This document shows positions 47,273 to 60,821 of a stretch of DNA of 64,000 nucleotides, in pieces; positions within the stretch are counted from its first letter, which is position 1; each line of letters starts with the position of its first letter. Below the pieces are notes generated by a model. That model was not told the DNA's origin and ran no database searches. It saw only the letters and a program-made list of their open reading frames with translations. Location of the stretch: contig NC_083505.1 in the NCBI RefSeq assembly GCF_032362555.1, positions 4,455,501 through 4,519,500 on the forward strand, in the 5' to 3' direction. Source of the stretch: Amyelois transitella (lineage: Eukaryota > Arthropoda > Insecta > Lepidoptera > Pyralidae). The translations under genes and the position numbers were made by a program.

Positions 47273-47882
47273 TATGTGTTATTAAGAGTTCTGCATAGGA
47301 GCAAAGCCGCGGGCCATCGCATAGTATATTTCGTTTACTATTCGCGTCTGTCCGTATGTATGTTACTGTGGTGACATCTCTACGCCACAAGTCATAAAAA
47401 CAAAATCACGCGACGCTATCAGTAAAAAAACAGATAAAAAGTCTTAATCGCGCAAGCAAAGATTTCACGGATTGGAGCACATATACAACCTCCGACACAA
47501 CATTGTCGGAGCCGCGGTACCCAAAGCATAACACCTAGCCTGTCGGAAGATCTTCCCTTTGGTGGTGGTCGAGCTGAATCAACGCTCCCGCTAAAGTGAA
47601 AAAAAGAAAGAAAAATCTTTATTTGGCGCAAAAGGTAACATTACATTGTACATAATCATAGAAATAAAAAATTACATACATGTAGCGACCAAAAGAGTTT
47701 CCATTCAGCACTTACGGCGAGGTAACAAGTATACCTATTCGGTAAAGTTCTTCAAAGGTAATTATGGTAAGTATGTTGGTAGCTACATTACCTACGTACC
47801 TATGTATGATCTATAAAAAACTAAACGTATTTTGATGCAGTTCTTTATAGATAGAGTGATTTAAGAGAAAGGTTAATATGTA

Positions 47883-47930
47883 TAAATGCTACCCGTGCGA
47901 AGCCGGGGCGGGTCGCTAGTGTATACATAT
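47883..47930 (+). repeat. 3' end of dispersed repeat C
   Basis: AAATGCTACCCGTGCGAAGC and CGGGGCGGGTCGCTAGT form the usual 3' terminus of the 'cccgtgcgaagccgggg' insect repeats. Only the end remains. Confidence 0.5.
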
Positions 47931-48301
47931 AATTCTTAAAACAACCAATTGATGACAGGTTTTCTTTAGATTAGGCATGTTTAATAACGCAGGAAATATT
48001 CAGCATGACTGACATGATGCTGACACATCTCTAAACTTACCTATTCCCCTGTTTCATTGTTTTTACCAACATGCCTACATGACAGAGGTTTTTCCCTGCC
48101 CTGGATTGCGTTAAGGAAATTGATCCAATTTTCATCGCGAATATCTTCATGACACGAGGCATACCTACCTACTTATGTCACCGATACTTACAACATGCGG
48201 GCAATAAAATAAGTAATAGATAGAATTATAAAATGATATAATAAGTAGGTATTCTAATGTGGATTTAATGAAATTTTTGCCCGCCGATCAATTTGTTTGT
48301 T

Positions 48302-48550
48302 GTGCCGTGTGGTTCCTGGCACCAACAGAAAAAGGAGTAGGACCACTTTATCTGTTTCCGATGGATGTCGTAAAAGTCGAGTTAAGGATAGCATTTAAAA
48401 ATATTTGGGATTCTTCTTTTAGGCGATGGGCTAGCAACCCGTCACTATTTGAATCTCAATTCTATCATTAAGCCAAACAGCTGAACGTGGCCTATCATTT
48501 TTTTCAAGACTGTTGGGTCTGTCTACCCCGTAAGGGATAAAGACGTGATC
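48302..48550 (-). repeat. Dispersed repeat A, full-length reverse copy upstream of TFIIS
   Basis: Runs from GTGCCGTGTGGTTCCTGGCA to GGGATAAAGACGTGATCT with all internal landmarks. It ends only about 60 bases before the CGATA cluster of the TFIIS upstream region. Confidence 0.75.
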
Positions 48551-48608
48551 TGTATGTATATGCATAATATTTTAATTCTACTTACTACCTACCAAAGACA
48601 TCTATCTA

Positions 48609-48743
48609 CGATAGTCCAATATCGATACCTAGTCCTTCGATTGATATTGATAGTTGAGTAAAAGCAATAATATTAATAGGACTATCGAAAGTATCAACTT
48701 TGTAGATGGTTTCCAAGGTTAACTATTGATAGTAAAACTATCG
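48609..48743. promoter_or_regulatory. CGATA-element cluster (DRE/BEAF-like) upstream of TFIIS
   Basis: A perfect DRE core TATCGATA at 48620-48627 is accompanied by CGATA at 48609 and TATCG at 48684 and 48739, 270-400 bases before the TFIIS start. In flies TATCGATA binds DREF and clustered CGATA binds BEAF-32 at housekeeping promoters and boundaries. The motifs are seen; the function is inferred. Confidence 0.45.
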
Positions 48744-49007
48744 TTAAATCGGCAACGCAGGTTTGGTTGGATCAATCGAAATAATTTGATGTATGACGAT
48801 CATAAACAAAAATATTCGAATAGATTCGATTAAATTCACATTCAATTTGTTACGACATATTTTATCTGTTCCCGAAACTGACATTAACTAGCATTATTGT
48901 CTATGCTTCAGTGATATTTTCGGTGTGGTGGTCGATTTGCCAATTTTCACAATATTTGCTTCTGAATATAGGCGGGAAGCCGTAATATTCGGTAAAAAGA
49001 AATAACA

Positions 49008-50118
49008 ATGAGTTTAGAAGAGGATGTTATGAAAATACAAAAGAAATTGACTAAGATGACTTCGGATGACGGCACGGTACGTCTTTATAAAGATTATCAA
49101 AATCAGTAAAGACGTCTTCCGCCAATCTTTTCATCACGACATTCTATTATATTGCACTTTATCACTATGAAATATTCAAATATTTGCACAAATCAGGTTC
49201 CCACATTATTTGTTTGTTTTTGCTCATTCTGTAGTTTTATGGCAACAGGTATGCAATAAGTAAATTTAAAGTAAGTATTCCCAAGCCTTAGTTCTAAATG
49301 TTACCTTTTTCTAGGGCCAGGAAGAAGCTTTGGAACTCCTTAAAGCTCTTCAGACTATGGCTATTAATTTGGAAGTATTGACGAAAACCAGGATAGGGAT
49401 GACAGTAAATGCACTCCGTAAATCTAGTAAGGATGAAGAGGTGATAACTCTGTGCAAAACTCTGATTAAAAACTGGAAGAAGTTTTTGTCAACTCCCAGT
49501 ACTCCTAAAGACAATGGTAGCTCATCAAAGTCCAAAAAAGATAGCAAGGATAAGGACAAGAAGGATGATAAGGAAAAGGACAAAAAACTACCAGCTTCAT
49601 TCCCACCACAGTCTAATACTACTGATGCTATTCGCATCAAGTGTCGTGAGCTGCTTACTCAAGCACTCAAAGTTGATGGTGAAAACCCCAATGCTTGTGC
49701 TTCTCCTGAGGAACTTGCAGAAGAACTGGAAGAATGTATTTATGCTGAATTTAAGAACACTGATATGAGATATAAGAACAGAGTACGCTCTAGAGTTGCA
49801 AACTTGAAGGATCCAAAAAACCCTACTCTGCGTATAAATTTCTTGAATGGCGCTGTAGCTGCTTCTCGCCTTGCTAAAATGACTCCCGAAGAGATGGCCA
49901 GTGATGAAATGAAGAAGTTGAGAGAGAAGTTTATCAAAGAAGCCATTGATGATGCTCAACTTGCTACAGTACAGGGTACTAAAACTGACATGCTCAAGTG
50001 CGGTAAATGTAAAAAGAAGAACTGCACTTACAACCAGCTTCAGACAAGAAGTTCCGATGAACCCATGACAACATTTGTTCTCTGTAATGAATGTGGCAAC
50101 CGCTGGAAGTTCTGCTAA
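49008..50118 (+). CDS. TfIIS: Transcription elongation factor S-II (TFIIS)
   Basis: Two exons, 49008-49076 and 49315-50118, encode 290 residues, close to the roughly 300-residue animal proteins. Residues 1-80 form the N-terminal helical LW domain ([47 protein letters not shown]). A Lys/Asp/Ser-rich linker follows ([20 protein letters not shown]). The central domain runs from about 115 to 235 ([43 protein letters not shown]). The C-terminal zinc ribbon has CGKC and CNECG pairs and the [13 protein letters not shown] hairpin, whose Asp-Glu pair is the known catalytic aid inserted into RNA polymerase II to trigger cleavage of backtracked RNA. It acts in the nucleus. The exon 1 donor is ACG|gtacgt. 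A DRE-like cluster upstream fits housekeeping expression. Confidence 0.95.
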
Positions 50119-51362
50119 GACTGCTTCTCAATTTTCTCTAGATAATAGTGTATCTTTTATAGTATGATACATAAATAGTATGAAGTATAATTATAATACT
50201 ACCATAACTATGGATTATCTACATATATTTTGGTTTTTGCTATTTTACTTGCATGGATCTTTCTACTCTCTCTAAGACTTGAATCATGTTGAGTAGATAA
50301 GGCAACTTTAGTTAACATAATAAATTAATTGCTTTAAGTGAAATATACAAGTTTTATTTTATTTGGTCTATTTAGATAATAAGGGTCAAAAACTTGCATT
50401 TAGTAATATTAATCCTATGTGTAGAACAGTTTTTTTAATTTATGTAAATGTAACAGATTTTAAATTATTTACATTTATGTAAAAGTAACAAATTTTATGT
50501 AAATGTGTCTTCATTGTAGAAAAGAAATGTGTGGGTTAATTTTAATAAAACAAAATGAATCTATTTTTAATTATTTATATTTTGCATCATCAGCAACAGT
50601 CAGGTGTGGCCTTATAATTAACTTAATATAATTAATAAAAACGGCCTACACCACCTCAGCCTACCCCCTACATTTTAATATTTTTAGGAGTCTTATAATA
50701 ACAGTTTCAATATTCTTAAAGTGCTTACATAATAAATGTTTTTAAAATTAATAGATCTAAAATACTATATATTTAAGAACTTTTATATTATAACCTAGTT
50801 ATGTACCTATATCTCCAAGATAAAATGTGACATTTTACTTAAATTACCCTCTATAAAGATGTAGGTATTGGTAACATTAAAAAACAGTGGAATATATAAT
50901 ATCACTAATGATTGTGCTATATGCAACCCTCATTATAAATTTTGACTAGGCTTATAAATGTTCGAACTTCTTAATAAAAACATCTGCTTTACTCAAAATT
51001 ATACATATTTTAGTTTGAAATTTAGTACCTATTCTGACTGTGAACATAATTAATATACCTAAGCTTTTGCATCTCATAAGAAATAGTTGTATTTTGTACA
51101 TTTTGTAATCCAATCCACGCCATCCACGGTACCTACATAGTACAGTATGACACCCAAAATTTTCTGGACCATTTTCTAATCTAGTATGGCAAGCTTCACT
51201 TTGGTGAATCAACTTTGCTTTAATTTTTGGCTTAAACTTAACAAGAATATTGTCAAATGTTTGATGTTACAAAGCATTAACAACAGGACAATATGTTTCG
51301 GTATAGAATAACTTTATATAGGTTTTCTTTACATAAACATTACAATATAAAAAATGCATAGT
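50119..51362. other. Convergent spacer between TFIIS and the zinc-finger gene
   Basis: AT-rich 3' sequence of both genes. A TFIIS polyadenylation signal is at 50319. No other gene is visible. Confidence 0.5.
50319..50324 (+). terminator. AATAAA polyadenylation signal, TFIIS
   Basis: AATAAA about 200 bases after the TFIIS stop codon. Confidence 0.55.
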
Positions 51363-54300
51363 TTACTCAACCATAACTTCTCCAGTACTTATTTTTACAT
51401 ACATTTTTTTCTCCTCTTTATTACATAAGGAGATCTTATTACGTATATCTAACTTGAGATCCCTAGATACATTTTCATCATCTATTTGAGTTATAGTAAA
51501 ACTAACATCTTTGTTGGCAGCAAAACACTCTGGAGTTAATGTTTTCTGATAACTAAAATGTGTTTTCAAGTGTTCTCGTAAGAAATGGGATTGAACGACT
51601 ACCAAATCGCAATAGGAACATTTGTATCCCGTATTGAGCACGTCCGACTCGTCGTGTCTTCTATAATGGTTTGTTAATGCATCCTGTCTTTGATTAGTGT
51701 AGGGACATAATAGGCATATGTGCATTTTTCGGTTCGAAGGTGGCATAGTTTCATTCACATTTGGATCCTTACCAGCGCTATTTATGGAACGCCTTCTTTG
51801 AAGCAGGCGAAGAGTTTGTTGATCGCTTATCGAGAACTGCTGGAAGTCACTTTTGGCTGTACTCCTCGGAATTGTTTTAATTGCTAGTTTTATATTATCG
51901 CCATTGTCGTTCTGTTTTGTTTCTTGTATCCCTGTTTCTGTAAAACCATTACTCTCCTTCTTTCTTTCTGCTTGTGCCTCGTCGTTCATTTGATGTTTTC
52001 TCATATGTTGGACATAGTTTGCATAATATTTTACGGAGTAGTCACACAATTCACATTTATACCTCTGTTTTGACCCATGTAATGACAAATGTATTTTGTA
52101 TTGTTCCCTTTTTTCGAACGCTGAGGGGCATTTGTGACATTTGTAACGTTTTTCTTTTTGCCTTCCATTCTTCAGGTAAGTGGGATAAATAAATTCAGGG
52201 TTACCATGCATCAGATATCCAAATTGAGGATCCGCTTGTAGTACTGGCGGGAAATGATCGTTAGGTTTCACTAGTTTATCCTTATCAGTCAAACCTCGCT
52301 TCTGAGCTTCAGTTTTTCTTTGAAACAAATCCGTTCCGGACAGTGGTATATTTTTATAATCCATATCATCACCGGAATCATATTCACCAGACTGTTTATT
52401 TTCTGCAGTTTCATGTAGCAATTCGTGTTTTGCTAAGTTTCCTATGTTTTTAACCGCGTAATTGCATTTTTTACACCTATGTTCGCCGTCGCTTCCATGT
52501 AAGCCTAAATGATAGGTGAGGGCAGAGCTTTTAAAGAATTTTGCCGGACATTCTTTACAAAAATATTGCTTGGATGTGTGTTTTGTATCGGACGACTTTC
52601 TTATACTAGAGTCATTTTCATAGTTTTTATTGGATTTTGACACAATCCAAGTAATATTAGACGTTGTTGGGCAATGTACAAGTTCCAGTTGAGGTTGCAT
52701 ATGAGCTGGATGCATATTATGCATAAACTTCAACATTTTAGTTTTCGTGTGATATTCATCTGAGTGTACGGTTACATGCGTTTCTAATTCGTCTTCATTA
52801 GGTGACGAAAATTCGCATCTTTTACACTTATTAAAAAATGTCTCATTATGGCGTGTATCATGAGTTGTCAACTCTTCTTCTGTGAAGAATCTCGACGGAC
52901 ATTTCTGGCAGAAGTATAAGATCTTTACTACTTTGTTCTCACAAGCTGACGTTTCTTCCTTTTGTAATTCTTCCTGCACATTTGTTTTTTCAACTTCGAT
53001 CACTTTACGTAATTTGTCAATTTGTTCTTCATCGGGCACGTCAGGTTCGACAGGGCAATAGATTCGACCGTAGATTTCGCCATGAGCTTTAGAATGTTCA
53101 GCTATTCTCACTGCGTTATCACATGTGAATTTACATTCCGAACACTTATATATAGTAGTTTCACTATTTTCTACACAGTGAATCTTTTCATGATTTGGTA
53201 TCTTGCATTTTTGAGAATTTACGTACGAACAAAAACGACACTTATACATTTTGTGAAATTCATTTTTGGCCGACACCCACACAAAAGGTATCTCCTTCAG
53301 CATAGAGAAATCATCTGTCTTTTCTGTTTTGTTGGTATCTGACACCATTGCTTCTAATTCGGCTTCAGACTCGGATTTCTTCGTAATAATTCCATGCACT
53401 CTCAAGTGCTGATTAAGTAAGTGTCTTTTAGAGACGCTGTAATTGCATTCCGGGCATTTGTATTCTCGAGTTTCATTAGGAGCACGATGAAACTGTTCAT
53501 GATACATATACTGAGATTTACTGTTTGTTTCGTAAGGGCATTCCGTGCACTTGTGTCGCTTTGTGGACGAACTTGATGTTCCCGATGAGCCTGGTTGCAT
53601 GATAGGATCCGGTAATGGTGATCGACTTCCCATTGCTTTTGCGATGTATTCCTCTGGTTCCGTTATTCCATGCAATAAAAGATGTTGGATTAATTCTGGT
53701 TCATCTTTGACGAAGAACGGGCAGAAATAACATTTAAATATAGAGTCAGGAGAAGGTTGATGTTGCTGCAAATGCGCCATGAGTATTTTCCTGTCAGTGG
53801 ACCTAAATGGGCATTTTGTACATGTATCACCAGTAATTTCACTTGATGTAGATGTTTCTGGCTTTGGTTTGATTGTAGTAATGACCTTAATGATGCCATC
53901 GTGTTTCAATCGGCAGTGTCTCTGAAAGGTTAAAGAAAGTTAAGTTTAGTCAGATGCATGATGAAAGTTTTTTAATCTTTATTTAATTATGAAACTTTGT
54001 CTTTATAATAAGTCAGTCCCATTTCAACAGGTTTTAAATTTAACACAAGGTACTAATAGAATCGAAAATTATGTTCAGATTTGGTACTTGTGTGGATTAT
54101 TGCCATTCATTCATTTATATAGTCACGTCTATATCCCTTGCGGGATAGACAGAGCCAACAAACAGTCTTAAAAATATTGATAGACCACGTTCAGCTTTTT
54201 GGCTTGATGATTGAATTGAGATTCAAATAGTGACAGGTTGCTAGGCCATCGCCTTAATCCCTTAGTCGCCTTTTACGACATCTATGAGAAAGAGAAGGAG

Positions 54301-57300
54301 TGGTCCTATTCGATTTTTTCAAAGGTCCAATAAGCCACACAAGCATAAGGAGGCATCAGAAGCAGGCTGTGTTGATATTGTAAAAAAGAAGTCCTAAGTA
54401 AAAAATAAAAAAGCTTATTTACCTGTATAACATGTTTCCAATTAGACAACTGATTGCAATGACCACAACGATATGCTAAATCCGCAGGATCCGGTAGATT
54501 GTCCGGTTTCTTGTTTGAATGACTGCCGCTATCTGCCTTGGCATGCTCGCGGACATGTTCTAATAATGCTTCTTTAGATGGATCTCTGTAACATTAATTA
54601 AATAAAGTTTTATAAATTATACAAAATTAAGTCTAAAATCACTTAAGGAACTTTTAAGCATAGTTATTATTTAAAGTACCTAACTGTTGAACTTGTAACT
54701 TACTTGTAATTGCATTTCTTGCACTTCCACAAAGTTTTTTTAGGTTTCTTAACGTCAATTAGCCTTCCATCCAACAAGTCATATTTTTGTTGGTAATGCT
54801 GAGTTTGCAGGTTAAGTGGTTGCATTTCATACGAAGAATTCATATCGTTTATTTCATTTAGCGAATCTTGACCCTCCAGAGTTGGATCAGCTGAGGCATT
54901 TTGATCGATATAGTGAAATTCATTTTCACCGAATTCATTCAAAACGGACATTGCTAGAAATTTACTGTATTTTGTATAATTTCTCCTACCCGTTTCGTCA
55001 GTCATTAACACTTTAGCCTCATTATGTTCTGGATCTCTAGCAGATTTAAGTTTGATGTGCTTTGTAATATCCCAACGCCAATTGGACTTATACCTGCAGA
55101 GCGAACATTCAAATGGTTTTTTATTCAAGTGTCCCACAATATGAACATGGAATCTTGATGCCGTTGAAGCCCAAAACTGACAATGTGGACACTTAAACAC
55201 TCGTTTTCCAACAGCCTGACTTGGTGAAAGATTCAAACTTTCATTGTCGTCGACGATTTCCATGTCCATCGTTTTGTGTAGCATTGGGAGCGTGGAGTCA
55301 TCATTTATGTTTATTCCCAGTGGGGTTTCAAAATTATTAGCTTCTGGGTTTATATTATTCCAAACAAAGACGACATTTTCCATAGGATGCGGTACTGCAT
55401 CTTTATCTTGATTAGTAGAACAATCTTCGTTACTATCATTATGTTTAAGTTCCAGTGACTGTTCGCTTCTTTTTTCATTCTTTCTACATGTTTGCATATG
55501 GATATACAGGTCGGCGCTAGATTTGCATCTATGTCTACAATTTTGGCAACGTGTTGAACTTAAGTTCGGTAATAATGAACTCACGGCGGTACGATTGGCT
55601 AGGGCAGTACAATTCTTCTCATGAACTGAATGTTCAGAAAGGCATTTACTTACGAATCCACAATTTTTACAATTTAGTGAACCTTCTTCCCCGGTTTCTG
55701 TCAGTATCCTTTCTTTTAATTTATCAAAGAAAGATTCATTCTTCTTTCGTACCAGATTTTCTTTCGACGTTGTATTAGATACTGGTATTAAGGTTATATC
55801 AGCTGGCAGGGCATCAAGTTTATTGTCAGAGTTAGAGTCGTTGGACTCATAAGATGGATTCTCTTTGAATCGTTTAGATGGTGGCTCTCCGGCTGTTTTG
55901 GCCTGGTTTGGGGTAGATGCATTAAGTGGTATAAGTTGCGGTATCGGCCTGGGTATCTTTCTGCTCTGTTTTTGACTTTTGGCTTCATCCATTGATGCAT
56001 TAGGCGAATGTTGCGAATCTTGTGCCAACTGCGAGTTATCCTTCTTGGCAGCTACCTCGGAAGTCGACGCGTCATTAGAGTCGCTGTTACAACTTATCGT
56101 ATCTCTTTCTATGTACTGCAACCCCATCATTTCCTGAAATTGAAAGCGTTTATACGTTACTGCATTGTTTCAAGACGACTTTTATACGTGTTAAATTAAT
56201 TTCATACCTAAATAGCTATGATGTAATAGGTAGTCGTTCAGATTAATATAAATCTTTAATACTCTTACAGCTTTTAAAAACATAGCGTTTATAAACAAGT
56301 GTGCTGAAACCACTAGAAAGGACTACACAGCAATCACACTATCAGCTTTTGAGATAAAACATTTTTTTTAAAGTTCTGTAGGAGCATAGATTGCAAAATT
56401 GATCTTACGATTAAACAAGGACGTGAGAACATTTCGAAAGGGTAAGTAGTTAGGGTAGTCGCCTAAGATTCCTGATGTTCCGATCGTCGTCATCATATTT
56501 ACCGCCGCCTGAATAGCGGATATATTGTAAAATTTTCTCAGCCTGATCAGCTGTTTTGGAACGCCTGTGTGTTTGGCACACGTAGTGCGCAGTCGCTCGC
56601 TTTTAACGTGTGGCCATCAAAACAGCGAAGTAAAAAGTTAAATATCTTACGCGTAGACAGTTGCCAATTAAGCATAGATTTTAGTTTGTGTCTGTACAGT
56701 CTGTACCTCTTAAGCCGTTAACTCCTCCTCATATAAATTAACTTTCAATTCTGATTTGATGGTTAACTGAGAAACTTTATAAGGGGAGTTTAAGTAAATA
56801 CACCTGCATAAATTGCATTTATGTGAATGACCGTGTGGAAATAAATGTATAAGTTTGGCCGTTACTAAATGACCAGAAAAGATTTAATGTTTTATTGTTT
56901 TTGTATAGAAATATTTTTGTTCCTTCTTATAACGTAGGTACTACCTATAAACAAACATGCAGTTGAGCACAAGAAACGAATATCTAGAAGTGTTGCGGTA
57001 CTACTTGAATAAACATTCTTATTTATTAGTGCACACGCAGGAAGCACCAGAAAGCAAGTTCTAATATGCAAGCATGATGCAAGAGGGCGCGAGGGGCCGA
57101 GTGCAATCGCAAGGCGCGTCGCTGGTCGGTTGATAACAGCGACAGTTCCGTGACGTCACTGCGAGCGCGGGACGCGGCCCCTCGCTATCACACCATACAA
57201 GTCGGCCGTCCGAGGAAACTCACCGAGTGCGAAGAACGCGAGTCGCCGCTCCCTTCCTCCTCCTTGGAGACGACTGACACCGGCGCGCTGACCGGCACGT

Positions 57301-58129
57301 CGCTGGCACCCACACGGTTGCGGCCGCGTCTCCCCGCCGACTGGTCCAGCGGGCGGGTGTGGTGATTCATTTCATGCGCTGTCAAACTTTGCTTTATGTC
57401 CGCCGTGAAGTTGCACATGCAGCAGTTGAAACTGCCGGTGCCGCCGTGGTTCTTCATGTGTCGATCCAAATTCCATTTGTATGGTGTTCGGAATTCGCAA
57501 ATACTACATTTGATCCTTGGTATCGAATGGTATTTCACATGTTTCGTGAATCTTGCTTTTATATGTGTCACGTAGTTGCATTTATCACAGTTGAAGTAAT
57601 CTCCTTTGTTCTTTTGGGCAGCGTCTGCTGTTTGTCTACTCTCCATTTCGACATCGGTTGAACGGCACACAGAGTTGACATCTTCTGTTTCCATTTCTCC
57701 ATCGTCGCATTCTTCAACTTCTTCTAATAGATCTTCAATGCTCTCTTCATTGTGAGGCATAGAAGGGGGATATTCAGGCTCTAACTTAAGAGCGACACCG
57801 CGTTTGTCGTGCACCATCTTCAAATGTCTTAACAGTTTTTGATGATGTCTTGAGGCGTAGACACAGTATGGACAAACATATATCTTAAAACGTTCAAAAT
57901 GAACTTCACGAACATGTAAAAGATAAACACGCGGGTTTTGTGTATAAAACTTGCACTTTGCGCAGTTATAGTTCCGTCTTATTTTGCACTGCGGTAATTC
58001 TGTTTCTTCTGCGGCGTCGGAGGAGGCCTCCGAAGAGGCGTCGCCATACGAGCGACCTTCTACGGGGCGAACGATACACGCGACCTCGGCGACTTGTGCG
58101 CTCGGCTGTGAGGACATCTGCTGGAGCAT
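51363..58129 (-). CDS. Large multi-C2H2 zinc-finger protein
   Basis: Exons 58129-57224, 56133-54704, 54585-54423 and 53921-51363 join in frame to 1685 residues. About 25 C2H2 or C2HC modules occur in three groups: five in exon 1 (first YNCAKCKFYTQNPRVYLLH), six across exons 2-4 (two end in Cys instead of His, and two are split by introns), and fourteen in the last exon. Many fingers have the C-x2-C-x2-(Y/F) form with long, variable linkers instead of the TGEKP linker, as in REST-like factors. Acidic (EESIEDLLEEVEECDDGEME) and Ser-rich stretches lie between them. It is likely a nuclear DNA-binding regulator. An insect REST-like factor such as charlatan is one possibility, but I cannot confirm it. 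The ATG at 58129 comes six bases after a strong acceptor (ttgttttgttgcag), so noncoding leader exons must lie upstream. Confidence 0.8.
54118..54345 (+). repeat. Dispersed repeat A in a zinc-finger gene intron
   Basis: Starts TAGTCACGTCTATATCCCTT, includes TTGAGATTCAAATAGTGACA and CGCCTTTTACGACATCTATG, and ends with a degraded CCACACAAGC terminus. It sits in the last intron. Confidence 0.7.
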
Positions 58130-58135
58130 ACTCCG

Positions 58136-58450
58136 CTGCAACAAAACAATGTTCGTCGTCGGTTAAAGTTTCCGGGAGAGCGCGCGGCGAGGGGTACGGG
58201 CGCGCGGGTGACGAAGCGCTTCAACGACACGTGTGCGGAGCGCGAGAACGTCGCCGGCTGAATGAGACGAGGCAGCCAGGCATCGGCAAGCGGCCGACAA
58301 GCGCCGGTGGCGGCTGGCGGTCGCCGCAGGGCGTGGGTGCGGGCGCGGCGGGCGGAGGGGCCGTACTGATGCTTCAATGTTTTTCATCCTCGGCGGCAGC
58401 GGTTAGGGAGCCGGCGGTGACCGCGCCGGCCGACCTCCACTGCGACCTAA
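58136..58450 (-). promoter_or_regulatory. GC-rich island directly upstream of the zinc-finger coding exon
   Basis: A CG-rich block of about 300 bases abuts the acceptor of the first coding exon. No minus-strand donor that would make it a spliced leader is obvious. It may be promoter sequence or part of an alternative unspliced leader. Confidence 0.3.
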
Positions 58451-58499
58451 TGATACCAACTGTGCGAGTTTCAAGCCCTTGCTATGTTATATCACATTT

Positions 58500-60820
58500 A
58501 TCAACGTAAGGGTACACGGATTTTAAAAACATTGGTCATAGGGAATTTATAGCAGAAAAACGTAAAATATACCTCCTACGAGGAAGAAGGCAAGCGATTC
58601 ATTAGTCCTATTACGCCATAAGGTACCTATAATATTTAAAAGCGTTAGTAGAAAGCAAGAGGATAATAATTGAAGATTAAGTTAAATCGCACAGGGAATG
58701 TAATAGCTACCTTCCGATACTGTGTCCGTAATCTTGGAGTAAATAAATAATTATGGTCAAAAGGATAATTAAAGTATATCTTGACTCTTGTAGTTGGGTA
58801 TATAGCCTGTTACATATGAGACATAAATTTGAACTGATAAGAGTTAATTATTCAAAACTTATCGATATTTTATTTTACCATTTTCGTGGATAAACTTTAC
58901 CTAATTACCAATTTCCATCATTTTCTTGACATTGATGTCTTGTGAAAGAAAATTAAAAAAATTGCATTATACACAATATAGTTTTTGCAATACCTACGCA
59001 AGGAAAACGACAAAAGACATTGATTTTCATCAATATCACTTTATTTTAGTTGAGCTCTTTGTCTAAATCTTTGTCTCTATCTCTTCCGATAAATGAGCAA
59101 CAATGCACAATCGTAACCTAAGTTCGTAACTTGGTATTTGAGGAAGTTAGTAGGTTATGCTTATTAAAGCATTGAGGACAGATTTTAATTACCTTATAGT
59201 AGCCTAATGGCTAGGTACGGTGAACTTGGTATGTTTACCGTGTAGAGAAATAATAATTACATAAGTGGCCAATATCCCATGGGAACTGGAAAAAATTGAA
59301 CCTTTTTTTGGTAAGAAGTCGGGTAAAGTGGCAAGTATAATGTGAAAATTTAACGAATTACACTGCTTTCAGGAATGTATAACACTGAGTAATTGTGGTA
59401 ACCTTAAAGTGTAACGCGTGTATCCTGCAAGATATGGGCTATAGTGGCGTCCCGCCCTTGCGATCCGACCCTTATCGATCAGACCCAGGCTTGATAGAAT
59501 CGCTCCTTTTTGATCCCTGCCTTCGAGGAGTGACAGCGACCAAAATCAGACACGTAATATTTAAAGTAGCGCAAATTCTACATGGAACTTGAAAGATGCC
59601 TTGCGGGATAATGTGTGCAGGGGGGTATTTTAATTGTCAGAATATTTTTTTGCTAAGAAAACAAGGACCTACTTCCTAAGAACCTACTACTTTCGCAATT
59701 CAAGTTTAAGAAATATCTGTGTATCGGTTAAGTATATTACTCTATTTTTATAGTGTTACGTACCTATGGTTATCGGTAGAGCAGATAGAATAAGACTACA
59801 CCAACTTTTAACATTTAACTGAATGTCTATGATATGGAGGCTAACAAAAGAAAGAGGCACTGACTAACAACTATGCAGTACACTTATTAGGCAGTACATG
59901 AACAAAAACGCAACGTGTTTCTACAGGAATCTTAATTCTATCATTAAGCCAACAGCTGAGCGTGGCTTATTAGACTTTTCAAGACTGTTGACTCTGTTTA
60001 CCTCGCGAGAGATTTAGTGGTAATTATATGTATACATGTATGAACACGATTGAACAATGCATTTTGTTAAAGATTAAAAGTTTGCTTAAATCTTATACAG
60101 CATGTAGATACCTACTTAAAGTATGTTGTCGTTAGCGTACCTACCAAAATCTTAAAGTAAATAGTTGAGAATGCAATCGCAAACCTAAATATAAGTATAT
60201 AAAACTTTTTAGTTACTGCATGACTTCGTGACTAACACACTGCACAGCCCAACCCATCTAGGGATTTAGGTATGAAAGAGGATTTCCAAAAAAAAATAAA
60301 ACTGTTTGTAAGGACGCATTACAAAAATTTGGGTTTAATTTAATTGGGAGTCCCAGTTTTGTTTGTAATGTGACAATATCCTATAGCCTGTTTCTTCAAC
60401 AACGCAGGCAGACCGGTACAATAAAACTTGAGATTTGTTGATAATTAGATATGTAGAGCCTTTGATTAGTATATAGTCTCTACCTATAGTTAATTGTTGA
60501 CGTTCAAGTCATTAAAACCCCTTGAATTATTACTTAAATAAATATAAATGCATTGAAATTTATATACACAGTAGAAAACTTCTATATTTTATACGAATAA
60601 CGGCAACATAATTATTCTTGGAATCTTTGAAATGATTAATGCTTTCTTGTCGTAGAATCACGTAAAATATAATGATCAGTGATAAAGAACCGATTACACA
60701 TGGCAGCTTGCTGGATGGCAGTTACTAAATATTAATTAGTATCGTTTCATACTGATGCTGACGTAACATTTGTATTGTGGTTGCGTGTGACGTAAGTGTA
60801 GCGATCAGTGTTGATGCTTA
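58500..60820. other. Spacer or 5' intron of the zinc-finger gene
   Basis: AT-rich, with one reverse repeat A fragment near 59930. I see no coding gene. If the candidate leader exon at 60822 is real, this is intron. Confidence 0.4.
59930..60026 (-). repeat. Dispersed repeat A, reverse fragment
   Basis: AATTCTATCATTAAGCCAAC, AGCGTGGCTTATTAGACTTT and CTCGCGAGAGATTTAGTGGT correspond to the 5' half of the family in reverse. Confidence 0.5.
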
Positions 60821-60821
60821 C

